The translations under genes were made by a program, and so were the position numbers. From NCBI RefSeq assembly GCF_021026345.1, contig NZ_JAJNCZ010000001.1, positions 992,001 through 1,056,000 of the forward strand: a stretch of DNA of 64,000 bases. Direction: 5' to 3'. A model generated the notes under the pieces. It did no database searches and was not told the DNA's origin. It saw only the letters and a program-made list of their open reading frames with translations. The DNA comes from Rhizobium sp. GN54. GTDB lineage: Bacteria; Pseudomonadota; Alphaproteobacteria; Rhizobiales; Rhizobiaceae. Shown piece by piece: positions 7,737-16,798 of the stretch. Each line of letters starts with the position of its first letter. The stretch's first letter is position 1.

Positions 7737-10187
7737 ATGGTCAGATTGATTGGATATTTTTTCGGGATCGGCACCGTCTTTTTCCTCGGTGTGGCCGCGT
7801 TCGTCGCGGTCTATCTCGCCAATGTCACGAAGGATCTGCCCGACTACGAGGTGTTGAACAGCTACGCTCCGCCCGTGACCACGCGCGTGCACGCGACGAA
7901 CGGCGCGCTGATGGCCGAGTATGCGCGCGAGCGGCGGCTCTACCTGCCGATCCAGGCCATCCCCGACCGGGTGAAGGCGGCCTTCCTCTCCGCCGAGGAC
8001 AAGAACTTCTACAACCACCCCGGCGTCGACGTGACGGGCCTCTTCCGCGCGATCGTCACCAACCTCCAGCAGATGGGCTCCGGGCGCCGTCCGGTCGGTG
8101 CGTCCACGATCACCCAGCAGGTCGCCAAGAACTTCCTGCTCTCCTCCGACCAGACCATCGACCGCAAGGTGAAGGAGGCGATCCTCTCCTTCCGCATCGA
8201 GCAGGCCTATTCCAAGGACCGCATCCTCGAGCTCTATCTCAACGAGATCTTCTTCGGGATGAACTCCTACGGCATCGCCGGCGCAGCGCTCACCTATTTC
8301 GACAAGTCGGTCACCGAGCTTTCGATCGCCGAGACGGCCTATCTCGCGGCCCTGCCGAAGGGGCCGAACAACTATCATCCCTTCCGCCGCACCGAGGCTG
8401 CAATCGAGCGGCGCAACTGGGTGGTCGACCGCATGGTCGAGAACGGCTACGTCACCCGCAGCGAAGGCGACGAAGCCAAGAAACAGCCGCTCGGCGTGAC
8501 GCCGCGCAACCGCGGCTCCTATCTCTTCGCCTCCGACTATTTCGCCGAGGAGGTGCGCCGGCAGATCATCGAGCGCTACGGGGACAACGCGCTCTACGAA
8601 GGTGGCCTGTCCGTGCGCACCTCGCTCGACCCGCGCATGCAGGTCATCGCCCGCAGGGTCCTGCAGGGCGGCCTCATCAGCTATGACGAGCGCCGCGGCT
8701 TTCACGGCCCGATCAAAACCGTCGAGATCGGCAGCGACTGGGGCATCGAACTGAGCAAGGTCGCAGGCTACGGCGACGTGCCCGAATGGAAGCTCGCCGT
8801 CGTGCTCGCGACCGACGCCGAGGGCGCCGACATCGGCCTGCAGCCGCGCAAGGAACCGTCCGGCAAGGTGGCCGAGGAGCGCGTCACCGGCCGCATCGCG
8901 GCGGACGCGATGAAATGGGCCTACCGCTCGGCCACGGGCGACCGCAAGACGGCCCGCTCGCCGGAAGGCGTGCTGTCGCCGGGCGACGTGGTCTATGTCG
9001 AGCCGACGGAGACCGATGGCAGCTACAGGCTTCGCCAGCCGCCGCGCGTGCAGGGCGGGCTGGTGGCGATGGATCCGCATACCGGGCGCGTGCTCGCCAT
9101 GGTCGGCGGCTTCTCCTACAGCCAGTCGGAATTCAACCGCGCGACGCAGGCGATGCGCCAGCCGGGCTCCTCGTTCAAGCCTTTCGTCTACGCCGCAGCC
9201 CTCGACAACGGCTATACGCCCGCTTCCGTCATCATGGACGCCCCGATCGAGATCGTCTCCGGCGGCGAGGTCTGGCGCCCGCAGAACTACGGCGGCGGCT
9301 CGGCCGGCCCCTCGACCCTGCGGCTCGGCATCGAGAAGTCGCGCAACCTGATGACGGTCCGCCTTGCCCAGGACATGGGCATGGGCCTCGTGGCGGAATA
9401 TGCCGAACGCTTCGGCGTCTACGACAAGATGAACCCGGTGCTGGCCATGTCGCTCGGCTCCGGCGAGACCACGGTGCTCCGCATGGTCTCGGCCTATTCC
9501 GTGCTCGCCAACGGCGGCAAGCAGATCAAGCCCTCGCTGATCGACCGCATCCAGGACCGCTACGGCAAGACGATCTTCAGCCACGAGGAGCGGACCTGCG
9601 AGGGCTGCAATGCCCAGGACTGGGAGAACCAGGAAGAGCCGAACGTGATCGACAACCGCGAGCAGGTTCTCGATCCGATGACCGCCTACCAGATCACCTC
9701 GATGATGGAAGGCGTCGTCACGCGCGGCACCGCCGCCGGCAAGATCAAGCTCGACCGCCCGGCTGCCGGCAAGACCGGCACCACCAACGACGAGAAGGAC
9801 GCCTGGTTCGTCGGCTATACGCCGGACCTCGTCGCCGGCCTCTATATCGGCTTCGACAGCCCGGCTCCGCTCGGCCGTGGCTCGACCGGCGGCTCTCTGT
9901 CGGCACCGCTCTTCAACGAGTTCATGCAGGCGGCGGTCGAAGGTACCCCGCCGACCAAGTTCCTCGTCCCCGAAGGCATGCAGATGATCGCGGTCGACCG
10001 CAAGACCGGCATGGCCGCATCCGAGGGCGATCCCGACACCATCATGGAAGCCTTCAAGCCCGGCACCGGCCCGGCCGACGTCTTCTCGGTCATCGGCGGC
10101 GACGAGTTCATGGAGCCGGAAGAGATCCTGCGCAGCTCGCCGCAGGCCAACCAGGCCGTCACCGGCGGCCAGAGCGGCCTGTTCTGA
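7737..10187 (+). CDS. mrcA: Class A penicillin-binding protein 1A
   Basis: An 816-residue bifunctional peptidoglycan synthase. One N-terminal membrane anchor (about residues 5-28) is followed by a GT51 glycosyltransferase domain with catalytic E87 (SAEDKNFYNHPG) and GASTITQQVAKN. The transpeptidase domain has the SxxK motif S478-S-F-K481 (RQPGSSFKPF), the second motif KSRN and K679-T-G (KTGTTND). Between them is the OB-like insert typical of PBP1A. Length and motif order match PonA/MrcA of rhizobia. It is followed by a terminator and then prfB. The Shine-Dalgarno sequence before the ATG is weak. Confidence 0.95.
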   Translation: MVRLIGYFFGIGTVFFLGVAAFVAVYLANVTKDLPDYEVLNSYAPPVTTRVHATNGALMAEYARERRLYLPIQAIPDRVKAAFLSAEDKNFYNHPGVDVTGLFRAIVTNLQQMGSGRRPVGASTITQQVAKNFLLSSDQTIDRKVKEAILSFRIEQAYSKDRILELYLNEIFFGMNSYGIAGAALTYFDKSVTELSIAETAYLAALPKGPNNYHPFRRTEAAIERRNWVVDRMVENGYVTRSEGDEAKKQPLGVTPRNRGSYLFASDYFAEEVRRQIIERYGDNALYEGGLSVRTSLDPRMQVIARRVLQGGLISYDERRGFHGPIKTVEIGSDWGIELSKVAGYGDVPEWKLAVVLATDAEGADIGLQPRKEPSGKVAEERVTGRIAADAMKWAYRSATGDRKTARSPEGVLSPGDVVYVEPTETDGSYRLRQPPRVQGGLVAMDPHTGRVLAMVGGFSYSQSEFNRATQAMRQPGSSFKPFVYAAALDNGYTPASVIMDAPIEIVSGGEVWRPQNYGGGSAGPSTLRLGIEKSRNLMTVRLAQDMGMGLVAEYAERFGVYDKMNPVLAMSLGSGETTVLRMVSAYSVLANGGKQIKPSLIDRIQDRYGKTIFSHEERTCEGCNAQDWENQEEPNVIDNREQVLDPMTAYQITSMMEGVVTRGTAAGKIKLDRPAAGKTGTTNDEKDAWFVGYTPDLVAGLYIGFDSPAPLGRGSTGGSLSAPLFNEFMQAAVEGTPPTKFLVPEGMQMIAVDRKTGMAASEGDPDTIMEAFKPGTGPADVFSVIGGDEFMEPEEILRSSPQANQAVTGGQSGLF

Positions 10188-10218
10188 GCCGCTCGTCCTG
10201 ACCGGACAGACAGAATGA

Positions 10219-10256
10219 AAAAGGCGGGCGTTCTCCGACGTCCGCCTTTACATCTT
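10219..10256 (+). terminator. Rho-independent terminator after the PBP1A gene
   Basis: Inverted repeat AAAGGCGGGCG / CGTCCGCCTTT (10220-10230 and 10239-10249, one mismatch) with an 8-base loop, followed by a short T/A-rich tail. It lies 31 bases after the stop codon. Confidence 0.7.
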
Positions 10257-10310
10257 TCGGCCATGTGACTATCTCACGGGCCAACTCGCAAACCACAGAA
10301 GAAAACGGAT

Positions 10311-11442
10311 ATGCGCGCGGAAATCGAGAACGTAGTCGACGAAATCAAGCAGGCCATAAGCCTGCTGAGGAGGCATCTTTGACTGGGATCAGGCGGTAAG
10401 ACGACTGGACTGGTTGAACAACAAGGCAGAGGACCCGAGCCTCTGGAACGACGCATCCGAAGCGCAGAAGCTGATGCGCGAGCGCCAGCAGCTCGATGAC
10501 GGCATCAACGGCCTGCGCGGGCTGGAGCAGCAGCTGAAGGACAACATCGAGCTGATCGAGCTCGGTGAGGAAGAGGGCGACGCCGACATCGTCAAGGATG
10601 CCGAGGCCGCGCTCAAGGAGCTTCGAACGGAAGCCAACCGCCGCCAGGTGGAGGCGATGCTCTCCGGCGAGGCCGACGGCAACGACACCTATGTCGAGGT
10701 CCATTCCGGCGCCGGCGGCACCGAGAGCCAGGACTGGGCGAACATGCTTCTGCGCATGTACACCCGCTGGGCCGAGCGCCAGGGCTTCAAGGTCGAGCTG
10801 CTCGAGATTCACGACGGCGAAGAGGCCGGCATCAAGTCCGCGACGATCCTCGTCAAGGGCCACAATGCCTATGGCTGGATGAAGACCGAATCGGGCGTGC
10901 ACCGGCTGGTGCGCATCTCGCCCTATGACAGCAATGCCCGTCGCCACACCTCGTTCTCGTCGATCTGGGTCTATCCGGTCGTCGACGATTCGATCAGCAT
11001 CGACATCAACGAGAGCGACTGCCGCATCGACACCTATCGCTCGTCCGGCGCCGGCGGCCAGCACGTCAACACGACCGATTCGGCGGTGCGGATCACGCAC
11101 ATTCCCTCCGGCATCGTGGTGGCCTGCCAGCAGGAACGCTCGCAGCACAAGAACCGGGCCAAGGCCTGGGACATGCTGCGCGCCCGCCTCTACGAGGCCG
11201 AGTTGAAGAAGCGCGAGGAGGCCGCCAATGCCGAGGCCGCGTCGAAGACCGACATCGGCTGGGGCCACCAGATCCGCTCCTACGTCCTGCAGCCCTACCA
11301 GCTGGTCAAGGACCTGCGCACCGGCGTCGAAAGCACGTCGCCCTCCGACGTGCTCGACGGGGAACTCAACGACTTCATGGAAGCCGCGCTCGCCCACCGC
11401 GTGAGCGGCGGCGCCGACGCGGTCGTGGACGACCTGGCCTGA
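10311..11442 (+). CDS. prfB: Peptide chain release factor 2, expressed through a programmed +1 frameshift
   Basis: RF2 terminates translation at UGA and UAA. The frame opens at ATG 10311 and reads 23 codons to an in-frame TGA at 10380-10382. The upstream AGGAGG (10368-10373) followed by CAT-CTT-TGA-C is the classical RF2 frameshift site; slipping by +1 at CTT (10377-10379) continues from GAC 10381 to 11442, giving 376 residues (E. coli RF2 has 365). The peptidyl-hydrolysis GGQ motif is at 248-250 (SGAGGQHVN). The UGA-recognition tripeptide, SPF in E. coli, reads SPY here (203-205). This is not a pseudogene: low RF2 leads to frameshifting and more RF2, while high RF2 terminates at the TGA. A hairpin terminator follows. 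Confidence 0.96.
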
Positions 11443-11467
11443 CGGGCCTATCGGTCCATTGATAGAT

Positions 11468-11496
11468 GACGGCGCCGCAAGGCGCCGTCTGTTTCC
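11468..11496 (+). terminator. Hairpin terminator of prfB
   Basis: A perfect 9-bp stem GACGGCGCC/GGCGCCGTC (11468-11476, 11481-11489) with a GCAA tetraloop and a short TGTTTCCC tail, 25 bases after the prfB stop. The T-tract is weak. Confidence 0.6.
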
Positions 11497-11559
11497 CGAA
11501 GCGGGAGAGGCGCCGATGCCGGTGGCCTGCAGGGGACGCGATAGCGCCCCGCGGCCCGC

Positions 11560-12063
11560 TCAGTTGCTGGCCTTCTCCACCGTCAATTCGCCGATATCGT
11601 CGATCAGCACCGTCCAGGCGGTCGATTCCGCCGCTTGCGGGTCCGTCTTGAGATGGACGGTGGCGAACATGCCCGGCTGGCCCTTCACGCCGTCGGAGCT
11701 TTCCGGCCGGATATCGGTGACATAGGCCTTCATCGTCGAGAATTCCTCCAGCTCCGTCGACGAGGCGATCGCCGGTCCCTCGGGCGTCGCCTCGATCCGC
11801 TGCAGGTGGATCTGCGCCGTGCCGTCCGGCTGGCGCAGCGAGAACAGCTTGTAGTAGCCCCGCCGGACCGCCGACGCTTCCGGCGTCGCGGCGCCGGAGG
11901 CGGCCTGCTTCCCGCCCTCGTCGCCCGCCTGTTCCTCCCAGTAGCCGGTGCTGACGGCGAAGGTCACGTTCGCGGGCAACGGCGAGGGTTCCTGCGCCGC
12001 TGCGGCAGGAGCGACGGCGAGCAGGGCCGTAAGGGCGATGATTGCGGGGTAGGGACGGGACAT
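11560..12063 (-). CDS. Secreted hypothetical protein
   Basis: A 167-residue protein with a clear Sec signal peptide (hydrophobic residues 7-21, cleavage after AAAAQ). The mature part begins Pro/Ala-rich, then has a soluble, probably beta-rich domain with two segments, YYKLFSLRQPDGTAQIHLQ and MFATVHLKTD, ending in an acidic WTVLIDDIGELTVEKA. No family was recognised. It lies 46 bases downstream of nadK on the same strand, so it is probably co-transcribed, though no functional link is evident. Expected location is the periplasm. Confidence 0.72.
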   Translation of the reverse strand: MSRPYPAIIALTALLAVAPAAAAQEPSPLPANVTFAVSTGYWEEQAGDEGGKQAASGAATPEASAVRRGYYKLFSLRQPDGTAQIHLQRIEATPEGPAIASSTELEEFSTMKAYVTDIRPESSDGVKGQPGMFATVHLKTDPQAAESTAWTVLIDDIGELTVEKASN

Positions 12064-12109
12064 CTGTTGCGCCTTTCGTGCCTGGCTGGTCCTGAGCGAT
12101 CGGTTCGGG

Positions 12110-12883
12110 CTAGTACTGGAACTGCTCGGACAGGATGCGCTCCGACCAGGAGTGGTCGGGATCGGAGAGGATGATGGCGGTGGAACTCTCCGACTGGGCG
12201 ATCCGCACCGAGCGGACCGACTTGATCTCGGTGTAGTCGGCGACGGCGTTGACGGGCCGCTTCTCGGGCTCGAGGATCTCGATGTCGACGGTGACCCGGT
12301 TCGGCAGCAGCGCCCCGCGCCACCGCCGCGGCCGGAACGGGCTGACCGGCGTCAGGGCCAAAAGCGGCGCCTCGAGCGGCAGGATCGGGCCGTGCGCCGA
12401 CAGGTTGTAGGCGGTCGATCCGGCCGGCGTCGCCAGCAGCAGGCCGTCGCAGATCAGTTCCTGCAGCCGCGTCCGCCCGTCGATGTCGACCCTCAGCTTG
12501 GCCGCCTGGTAGGACTGGCGGAAGAGATAGACCTCGTTGATCGCCAGCGCCTCGCTGACCTGGCCGTCGGCATCGACCGTGCGCATTTCCAGCGGCCGGC
12601 AGATGTTGGCCACCGCCCGTTCGATGCGGGCGGGCAGGTCCGCCAGGCTGAAGCGGTTCATGAGGAAGCCGATCGAGCCGCGGTTCATGCCGTAGACCAT
12701 CTTGCCGGAGTTCATGGTCGTATGCAGCGTCTGCAGCATGAACCCGTCGCCGCCGAGCGCGACGATCACGTCGGCCTCCTCCGGCAGGGCGTCCCCGTAG
12801 CGTTCGACCAGCTGGTCGCGGGCCTGCTCCGCCTCCGGTGCCTGCGAGGCGACGAACGATAGCGATCGAATCTTACGGCTCAT
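12110..12883 (-). CDS. nadK: NAD kinase
   Basis: A 257-residue enzyme that phosphorylates NAD to NADP. It shows the GGDG motif at residues 44-47 ([14 protein letters not shown]), [10 protein letters not shown], and AINEVYLFR where the family has the NE motif. It also has the substrate-binding region [20 protein letters not shown]. Its length and compactness fit alphaproteobacterial NadK. The start at 12883 is preferred to an upstream in-frame start (12982) because the extra 33 residues are Arg/Ala-rich and unlike the family. Confidence 0.94.
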   Translation of the reverse strand: MSRKIRSLSFVASQAPEAEQARDQLVERYGDALPEEADVIVALGGDGFMLQTLHTTMNSGKMVYGMNRGSIGFLMNRFSLADLPARIERAVANICRPLEMRTVDADGQVSEALAINEVYLFRQSYQAAKLRVDIDGRTRLQELICDGLLLATPAGSTAYNLSAHGPILPLEAPLLALTPVSPFRPRRWRGALLPNRVTVDIEILEPEKRPVNAVADYTEIKSVRSVRIAQSESSTAIILSDPDHSWSERILSEQFQY

Positions 12884-13167
12884 CTTCTGTGCTTCTGCCT
12901 TCCTGCCCGACTGTCCTGCCCCTCCGGCCGCTCCCCGGGCCGGGCCGGCAGGAGCACGCCTGCAGGCACGTCTATTTGGCACGCCGCGCCGGCAAGCGCA
13001 TCATGTTTTTCAAGCGCTTGCCGGAAAGCCGACAAAGCGCCCGCCGACAGGAGACCACCGGTTTGCATTCGGTCAGTTGCGCAAAGAATGACGTCCGGTT
13101 TGACGGGATGAGGGCAGCCATTCCTGAAGTAAAACATCAGGTCTTGCGTCGAAATGAGTGATTTTAT

Positions 13168-13243
13168 TGGTGAGCGCGCAGGGATTCGAACCCTGGACCT
13201 ACTGATTAAAAGTCAGTTGCTCTACCGGCTGAGCTACGCGCTC
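13168..13243 (-). tRNA. tRNA-Lys (anticodon TTT)
   Basis: On the minus strand a full cloverleaf reads from GAGCGCG to CGCGCTC, discriminator A, with an encoded CCA (plus-strand 13168-13170). The anticodon arm CTGAC-TTTTAAT-CAG places TTT as anticodon, and the T loop GGTTCGAAT is intact. 76 nt. Confidence 0.97.
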
Positions 13244-13279
13244 CCGAAAGCGGGCGCGGGCCCCCTGGAAGTGGGCGGA

Positions 13280-13307
13280 CATATAGCAGGCGTCTTTTTC
13301 CGGTCAA
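13280..13307 (-). promoter_or_regulatory. Likely sigma-70 promoter of tRNA-Lys
   Basis: On the minus strand TTGACC (plus 13302-13307) and TATATG (plus 13280-13285) are separated by 16 bases, about 37 bases upstream of the mature tRNA 5' end. Confidence 0.6.
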
Positions 13308-13493
13308 CCCGTAAAATCGCGTCGAATCGGGCTTTTGCTGCATTTCGCCGCGCCGGGAGAAACGTGCTTGGCGCAGCCCGGCCGGGCGTTTATGGATGCC
13401 ATGGACGTCGGCGCCGCAAGCAGAAGACCGCAACCGGCGTCGAACGGTTGTACATGGCATCCGGGTGAGACCCGGAAGAGGCGGGCCGGTCCC

Positions 13494-14291
13494 ATGGGGG
13501 CGTGGCCTCCCGTGGAGAAGCAGTTGTCGATTGCCGAAATATCCCTGCTGAGCGCGCTTCTGGCCGGCACCCTGTCGTTCCTGTCGCCCTGTGTGCTGCC
13601 GCTGGTGCCGCCCTATCTCTGCTACATGGCGGGCATTTCCGTCGAGCAGTTCCGCAACGGTGCAGTCGCCGGCGCCGGTGCCGTCGCCGTGGACGACGGC
13701 CGCGCGCGCCGGGCCGTCCTGTTCTCCGCCCTGTGTTTCACCCTCGGCTTCGCCACCGTCTTCGTCGCGCTCGGGGCGGGTGCGTCCACGATCGGCATGG
13801 CGCTCAGGCGGCACATGGATATCCTGGCGCAGGTGGGCGGCCTCGTCATCATCCTGATGGGGCTGCATTTCCTGGGCGTGCTGCGGATCGGCCTGTTCTC
13901 CCGCGAGGCGCGCTTCCAGGGCGGCGGCAAGCCGGCAACGTTGTCCGGCGCCTATGTGATGGGCCTCGCCTTCGCCTTCGGCTGGACACCCTGCATCGGC
14001 CCGGTGCTCGGCGCGATCCTCGGCGTCGCTGCCGCCCGCGAGACGGTGGGCGAGGGCGCAGCCCTGCTGGCCGTCTATTCGCTGGGGCTCGCCGTGCCTT
14101 TCTGGATCGCCGCAGGCTTTTCCGGCGCCTTCATGCGGTTCCTGATGCGCTTCCGCAAGCACCTCGGCATGGTGGAGCGCATCATGGGCGTGCTGCTCGT
14201 CCTGACCGGGCTGGCTTTCATGTTCGGCTATATCAGCTCGGTGGCGATCTGGTTCCAGCAGACCTTCCCGATCCTGTCGCAGATCGGCTGA
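13494..14291 (+). CDS. ccdA: CcdA/DsbD-type cytochrome c biogenesis membrane protein
   Basis: An integral membrane protein of the CcdA/DsbD-beta family that carries reducing equivalents across the inner membrane for cytochrome c maturation or periplasmic thiol reduction. About six membrane spans are visible. The two redox cysteines lie in the expected places, in LSFLSPCVLPLVPPYLCYMAG near the start and in FGWTPCIGPVLGAI in the second half, each flanked by prolines. The start is uncertain: ATG 13494 is used, GTG 13512 would begin just before the homologous core, and the frame stays open back to 13335. The DsbA-like gene at the left edge is too far away to imply an operon. Confidence 0.85.
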   Translation: MGAWPPVEKQLSIAEISLLSALLAGTLSFLSPCVLPLVPPYLCYMAGISVEQFRNGAVAGAGAVAVDDGRARRAVLFSALCFTLGFATVFVALGAGASTIGMALRRHMDILAQVGGLVIILMGLHFLGVLRIGLFSREARFQGGGKPATLSGAYVMGLAFAFGWTPCIGPVLGAILGVAAARETVGEGAALLAVYSLGLAVPFWIAAGFSGAFMRFLMRFRKHLGMVERIMGVLLVLTGLAFMFGYISSVAIWFQQTFPILSQIG

Positions 14292-14400
14292 GCAGATCAG
14301 GTGAGCGGGCCTGTTTCTTTCCAACCGGCTGTTCCGGTCGGCGCCGACTTGCGCTAGAGGCATTCGAAGGCAATTCGAAGTACGGGTATCGGCGGACGGC

Positions 14401-15363
14401 ATGGCGGAAATTATGGGACTGGTCCTGCCGTTCTTCGGCATGATCCTGCTGGGCTACGTCGCCGCGAAGATCACGCGCCAGCCGGCCGAGGCGCTCGGCT
14501 GGCTCAACACCTTCATCATCTACATCGCTCTGCCGGCGCTGTTCTTCAAGATCATCTCGCGGACGCCGATCGAGCAGTTGACCCGCGTCGACTTCATCCT
14601 CGCCAATGTCAGTGCCACCTACCTCGTCTTCGGCCTGATCTTTGCCATCGGCATCGCGTTCCGGCGCGCTCGCGTCGCCGAGGCGACCATGCACGGCCTG
14701 GCCGCCGCCTATGGCAATATCGGCTTCATGGGCCCCGGGCTGGCACTGCTGGCCTTCGGCGAGCCGGCGGCGGTGCCGGTGGCGCTGGTCTTCTGCTTCG
14801 AGAACATGCTGCATTTCATGGTCGCGCCGGCGCTGATGTCGTTTTCCGGCGGCGACCGGCGGGGGACGCCGGCGATCGTCAGGGATGTGGTCCGCCGCAT
14901 CGTCACCCACCCCTTCATCCTGTCCACGGCGGTGGGCTTCCTCGCAGCCTTCTGGCATTTCGAGGCGCCGGCGCCGGCGCAGCGGCTGATCGACTATCTT
15001 GCGCAGGCGGCCGCCCCCTGCGCGCTGTTCGCCATGGGCGTGACGCTGGCGCTGCGGCCGCTGAAGCGCGTGCCGGCCGAGATCGGCTACATCGTGCCGG
15101 CAAAGCTCCTGCTGCTGCCGCTGACGATGTATCTGCTGCTGGGTGCCGCCGGCAATTTCGATCCGGTCTGGGTGCAGACGGCAGTCCTGCTCGCCGCACT
15201 GCCGACGGCGACGAACGTCTTCGTCATCGGCCAGCAATACGGGGTCTGGCCCGAGCGCGCGTCTGCGACGATCCTGATCACCACCGTGCTCTCGGTCGCG
15301 ACCGTCACGCTCCTGCTCTATGCGATCAAGTCAGGCCTGCTTCCGGGTGACCCGTTCCCTTAA
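14401..15363 (+). CDS. AEC-family (auxin efflux carrier-like) transporter
   Basis: A 320-residue membrane protein with about ten hydrophobic segments in two halves, as in bacterial AEC/malonate-carrier-like permeases. Typical features are FFGMILLGYVAAKI at the N-terminus, NTFIIYIALPALFFKIIS, AAAYGNIGFMGPGL and LAALPTATNVFVIGQQYG near the C-terminus. Substrate is unknown; relatives move organic anions. Its last 33 bases overlap the convergent FAD hydroxylase gene. Confidence 0.87.
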   Translation: MAEIMGLVLPFFGMILLGYVAAKITRQPAEALGWLNTFIIYIALPALFFKIISRTPIEQLTRVDFILANVSATYLVFGLIFAIGIAFRRARVAEATMHGLAAAYGNIGFMGPGLALLAFGEPAAVPVALVFCFENMLHFMVAPALMSFSGGDRRGTPAIVRDVVRRIVTHPFILSTAVGFLAAFWHFEAPAPAQRLIDYLAQAAAPCALFAMGVTLALRPLKRVPAEIGYIVPAKLLLLPLTMYLLLGAAGNFDPVWVQTAVLLAALPTATNVFVIGQQYGVWPERASATILITTVLSVATVTLLLYAIKSGLLPGDPFP

Positions 15364-16536
15364 GGTATCGCGGACGGCCTTCCACGACCCGCCCGGCTCG
15401 ACGCCCTCGCGCATGACCACGCTGCGCAGCGGCCCGATGGCGGACAGCATGTGCAGCCCGGCCGTCCGCAGGATCTGCACCGGCAGGAAGCCGGAAAGCA
15501 GCGAACGGTTGAGCAGGTCGACGCTCATGGTGCGGCTCTGGATGTCGGCGCGGCGGCTGCGGTCGAAGGCCTCACCAATCGTCGCGGCGGGCCGGGCGGG
15601 ATCGGCCAGCAGGTCGCGCAGCGCCATCACGTCGCGCAGGCTGAGGTTGAGGCCCTGGGCGCCGATCGGCGGGAAGGCGTGCGCGGCCTCGCCGAGCAGC
15701 ACCACGCGCCCCTTGCCGAAGCGCTCCGCCTGCATGCCGGAAAGCGGGAAGGCCTGCGGCGCGGCCTCGACGGTGACCTTGCCCAGCAACGACTGCATGC
15801 GCTCCTCGACCGCGCGGCCGAGTGCTTCGAGCGGCAGGCTACGGGTGGCCTCCGCCTCCCTGGGAGAGAGCACCCAGACGAGGCTCGAGCGGCGGCCCGG
15901 CAGCGGCACCTGCGTGAACGGCCCGTGCTCGGTATGGAACTCGGTCGAGGTGTTCGCATGCGGCAGGTCGTGGGCGAAATTCAGGACCAGCGCGGTCTGC
16001 GGATAGGTCCACGCGCGCACCGCAATGCCGCTCTGACGCCGCACCTCGGACTGCCGGCCATCGGCGCCGGCAACCAGCCCGGCGATGATCGAGCGCTTGT
16101 CGGAAAGGTGCAGTTCGACGGCGCTTTCGGTGAGGACGAGGCGTTCGAGTTTCGCCTCGAGGCGGGTGATCGCCTGGTGCGCGGAAATCCGCGTCTCCAG
16201 TTCGGCCAGGAAGGGCGCATTCGGGATGTTGTAGCCGAAGGCGGGCAGGCCGACCTCGCTGGACCGGAAGCTGACCGGCGGTGCACGGAAAAGCCGTCCG
16301 GTGCCGTCGAGGATGCGCATCGTCTCCAGCGGAGCTGCGACGGCGGCGATCTCCTCGAACAGCCCGAGATCGCGGATGAAGTCCATCGACTGCGCCATCA
16401 GCGCCGTCGTGCGACCGTCGGTGCTGCGGCCCGCCGGTGCCACGAGCGCCACCCGCTTGCCCGAATCGGCAAGAGCGAGTGCAGCGATATTGCCGGCGAG
16501 CCCGGCCCCGACGATAGCGATATCAAAGGCTTCCAT
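15331..16536 (-). CDS. UbiH/UbiF/VisC-family FAD-dependent hydroxylase
   Basis: A 401-residue flavoprotein monooxygenase. It has the N-terminal FAD dinucleotide motif IVGAGLAGNIAALALADSGK, the DG motif GLVAGADGRQSEVRRQSG near the middle and the C-terminal ribose-binding motif VVLLGEAAHAFPPIGAQG followed by NLSLRD. The usual GD of that motif reads GE here. Family members hydroxylate the ubiquinone ring, so a ubiquinone-biosynthesis role is likely, but which ring position is modified cannot be read from sequence. The start at 16536 begins directly at the Rossmann fold; the frame is open to 16812 but that part is not family-like. It is divergent from pcs. Confidence 0.88.
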   Translation of the reverse strand: MEAFDIAIVGAGLAGNIAALALADSGKRVALVAPAGRSTDGRTTALMAQSMDFIRDLGLFEEIAAVAAPLETMRILDGTGRLFRAPPVSFRSSEVGLPAFGYNIPNAPFLAELETRISAHQAITRLEAKLERLVLTESAVELHLSDKRSIIAGLVAGADGRQSEVRRQSGIAVRAWTYPQTALVLNFAHDLPHANTSTEFHTEHGPFTQVPLPGRRSSLVWVLSPREAEATRSLPLEALGRAVEERMQSLLGKVTVEAAPQAFPLSGMQAERFGKGRVVLLGEAAHAFPPIGAQGLNLSLRDVMALRDLLADPARPAATIGEAFDRSRRADIQSRTMSVDLLNRSLLSGFLPVQILRTAGLHMLSAIGPLRSVVMREGVEPGGSWKAVRDTLRERVTRKQA

Positions 16537-16798
16537 GCGACGTCTTGCTTTCCGTTCATGCTTTCCCACAGAAATGCCTGCGGGGCTGAAACCGCAAACT
16601 ACGCCCGGAACCGGCCAAAATCCATGGGTTCCAATGCCGCGGCGGCGCCGCATCGGCTGCCATGAGGGGCGAAGTGCCGGATTTCCGCTGGAAGCGGCGG
16701 CCAATCGGTGCATATTACCGGGCAAAATCCTGCGATGACGGCGGGTCTTGCCATGCGGCGCAGTGGCCGGGGCGCTTGGGAGAAGACAAGGGCAAGCG

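Noticed and set aside
7593-9584. 663-residue open frame on the minus strand
   Set aside because: Antisense to the PBP1A gene, with no start signal and no domain.
10311-10382. prfB as a pseudogene because of an early in-frame TGA
   Set aside because: The AGGAGG and CTT-TGA-C context is the known programmed frameshift and the downstream frame is intact.
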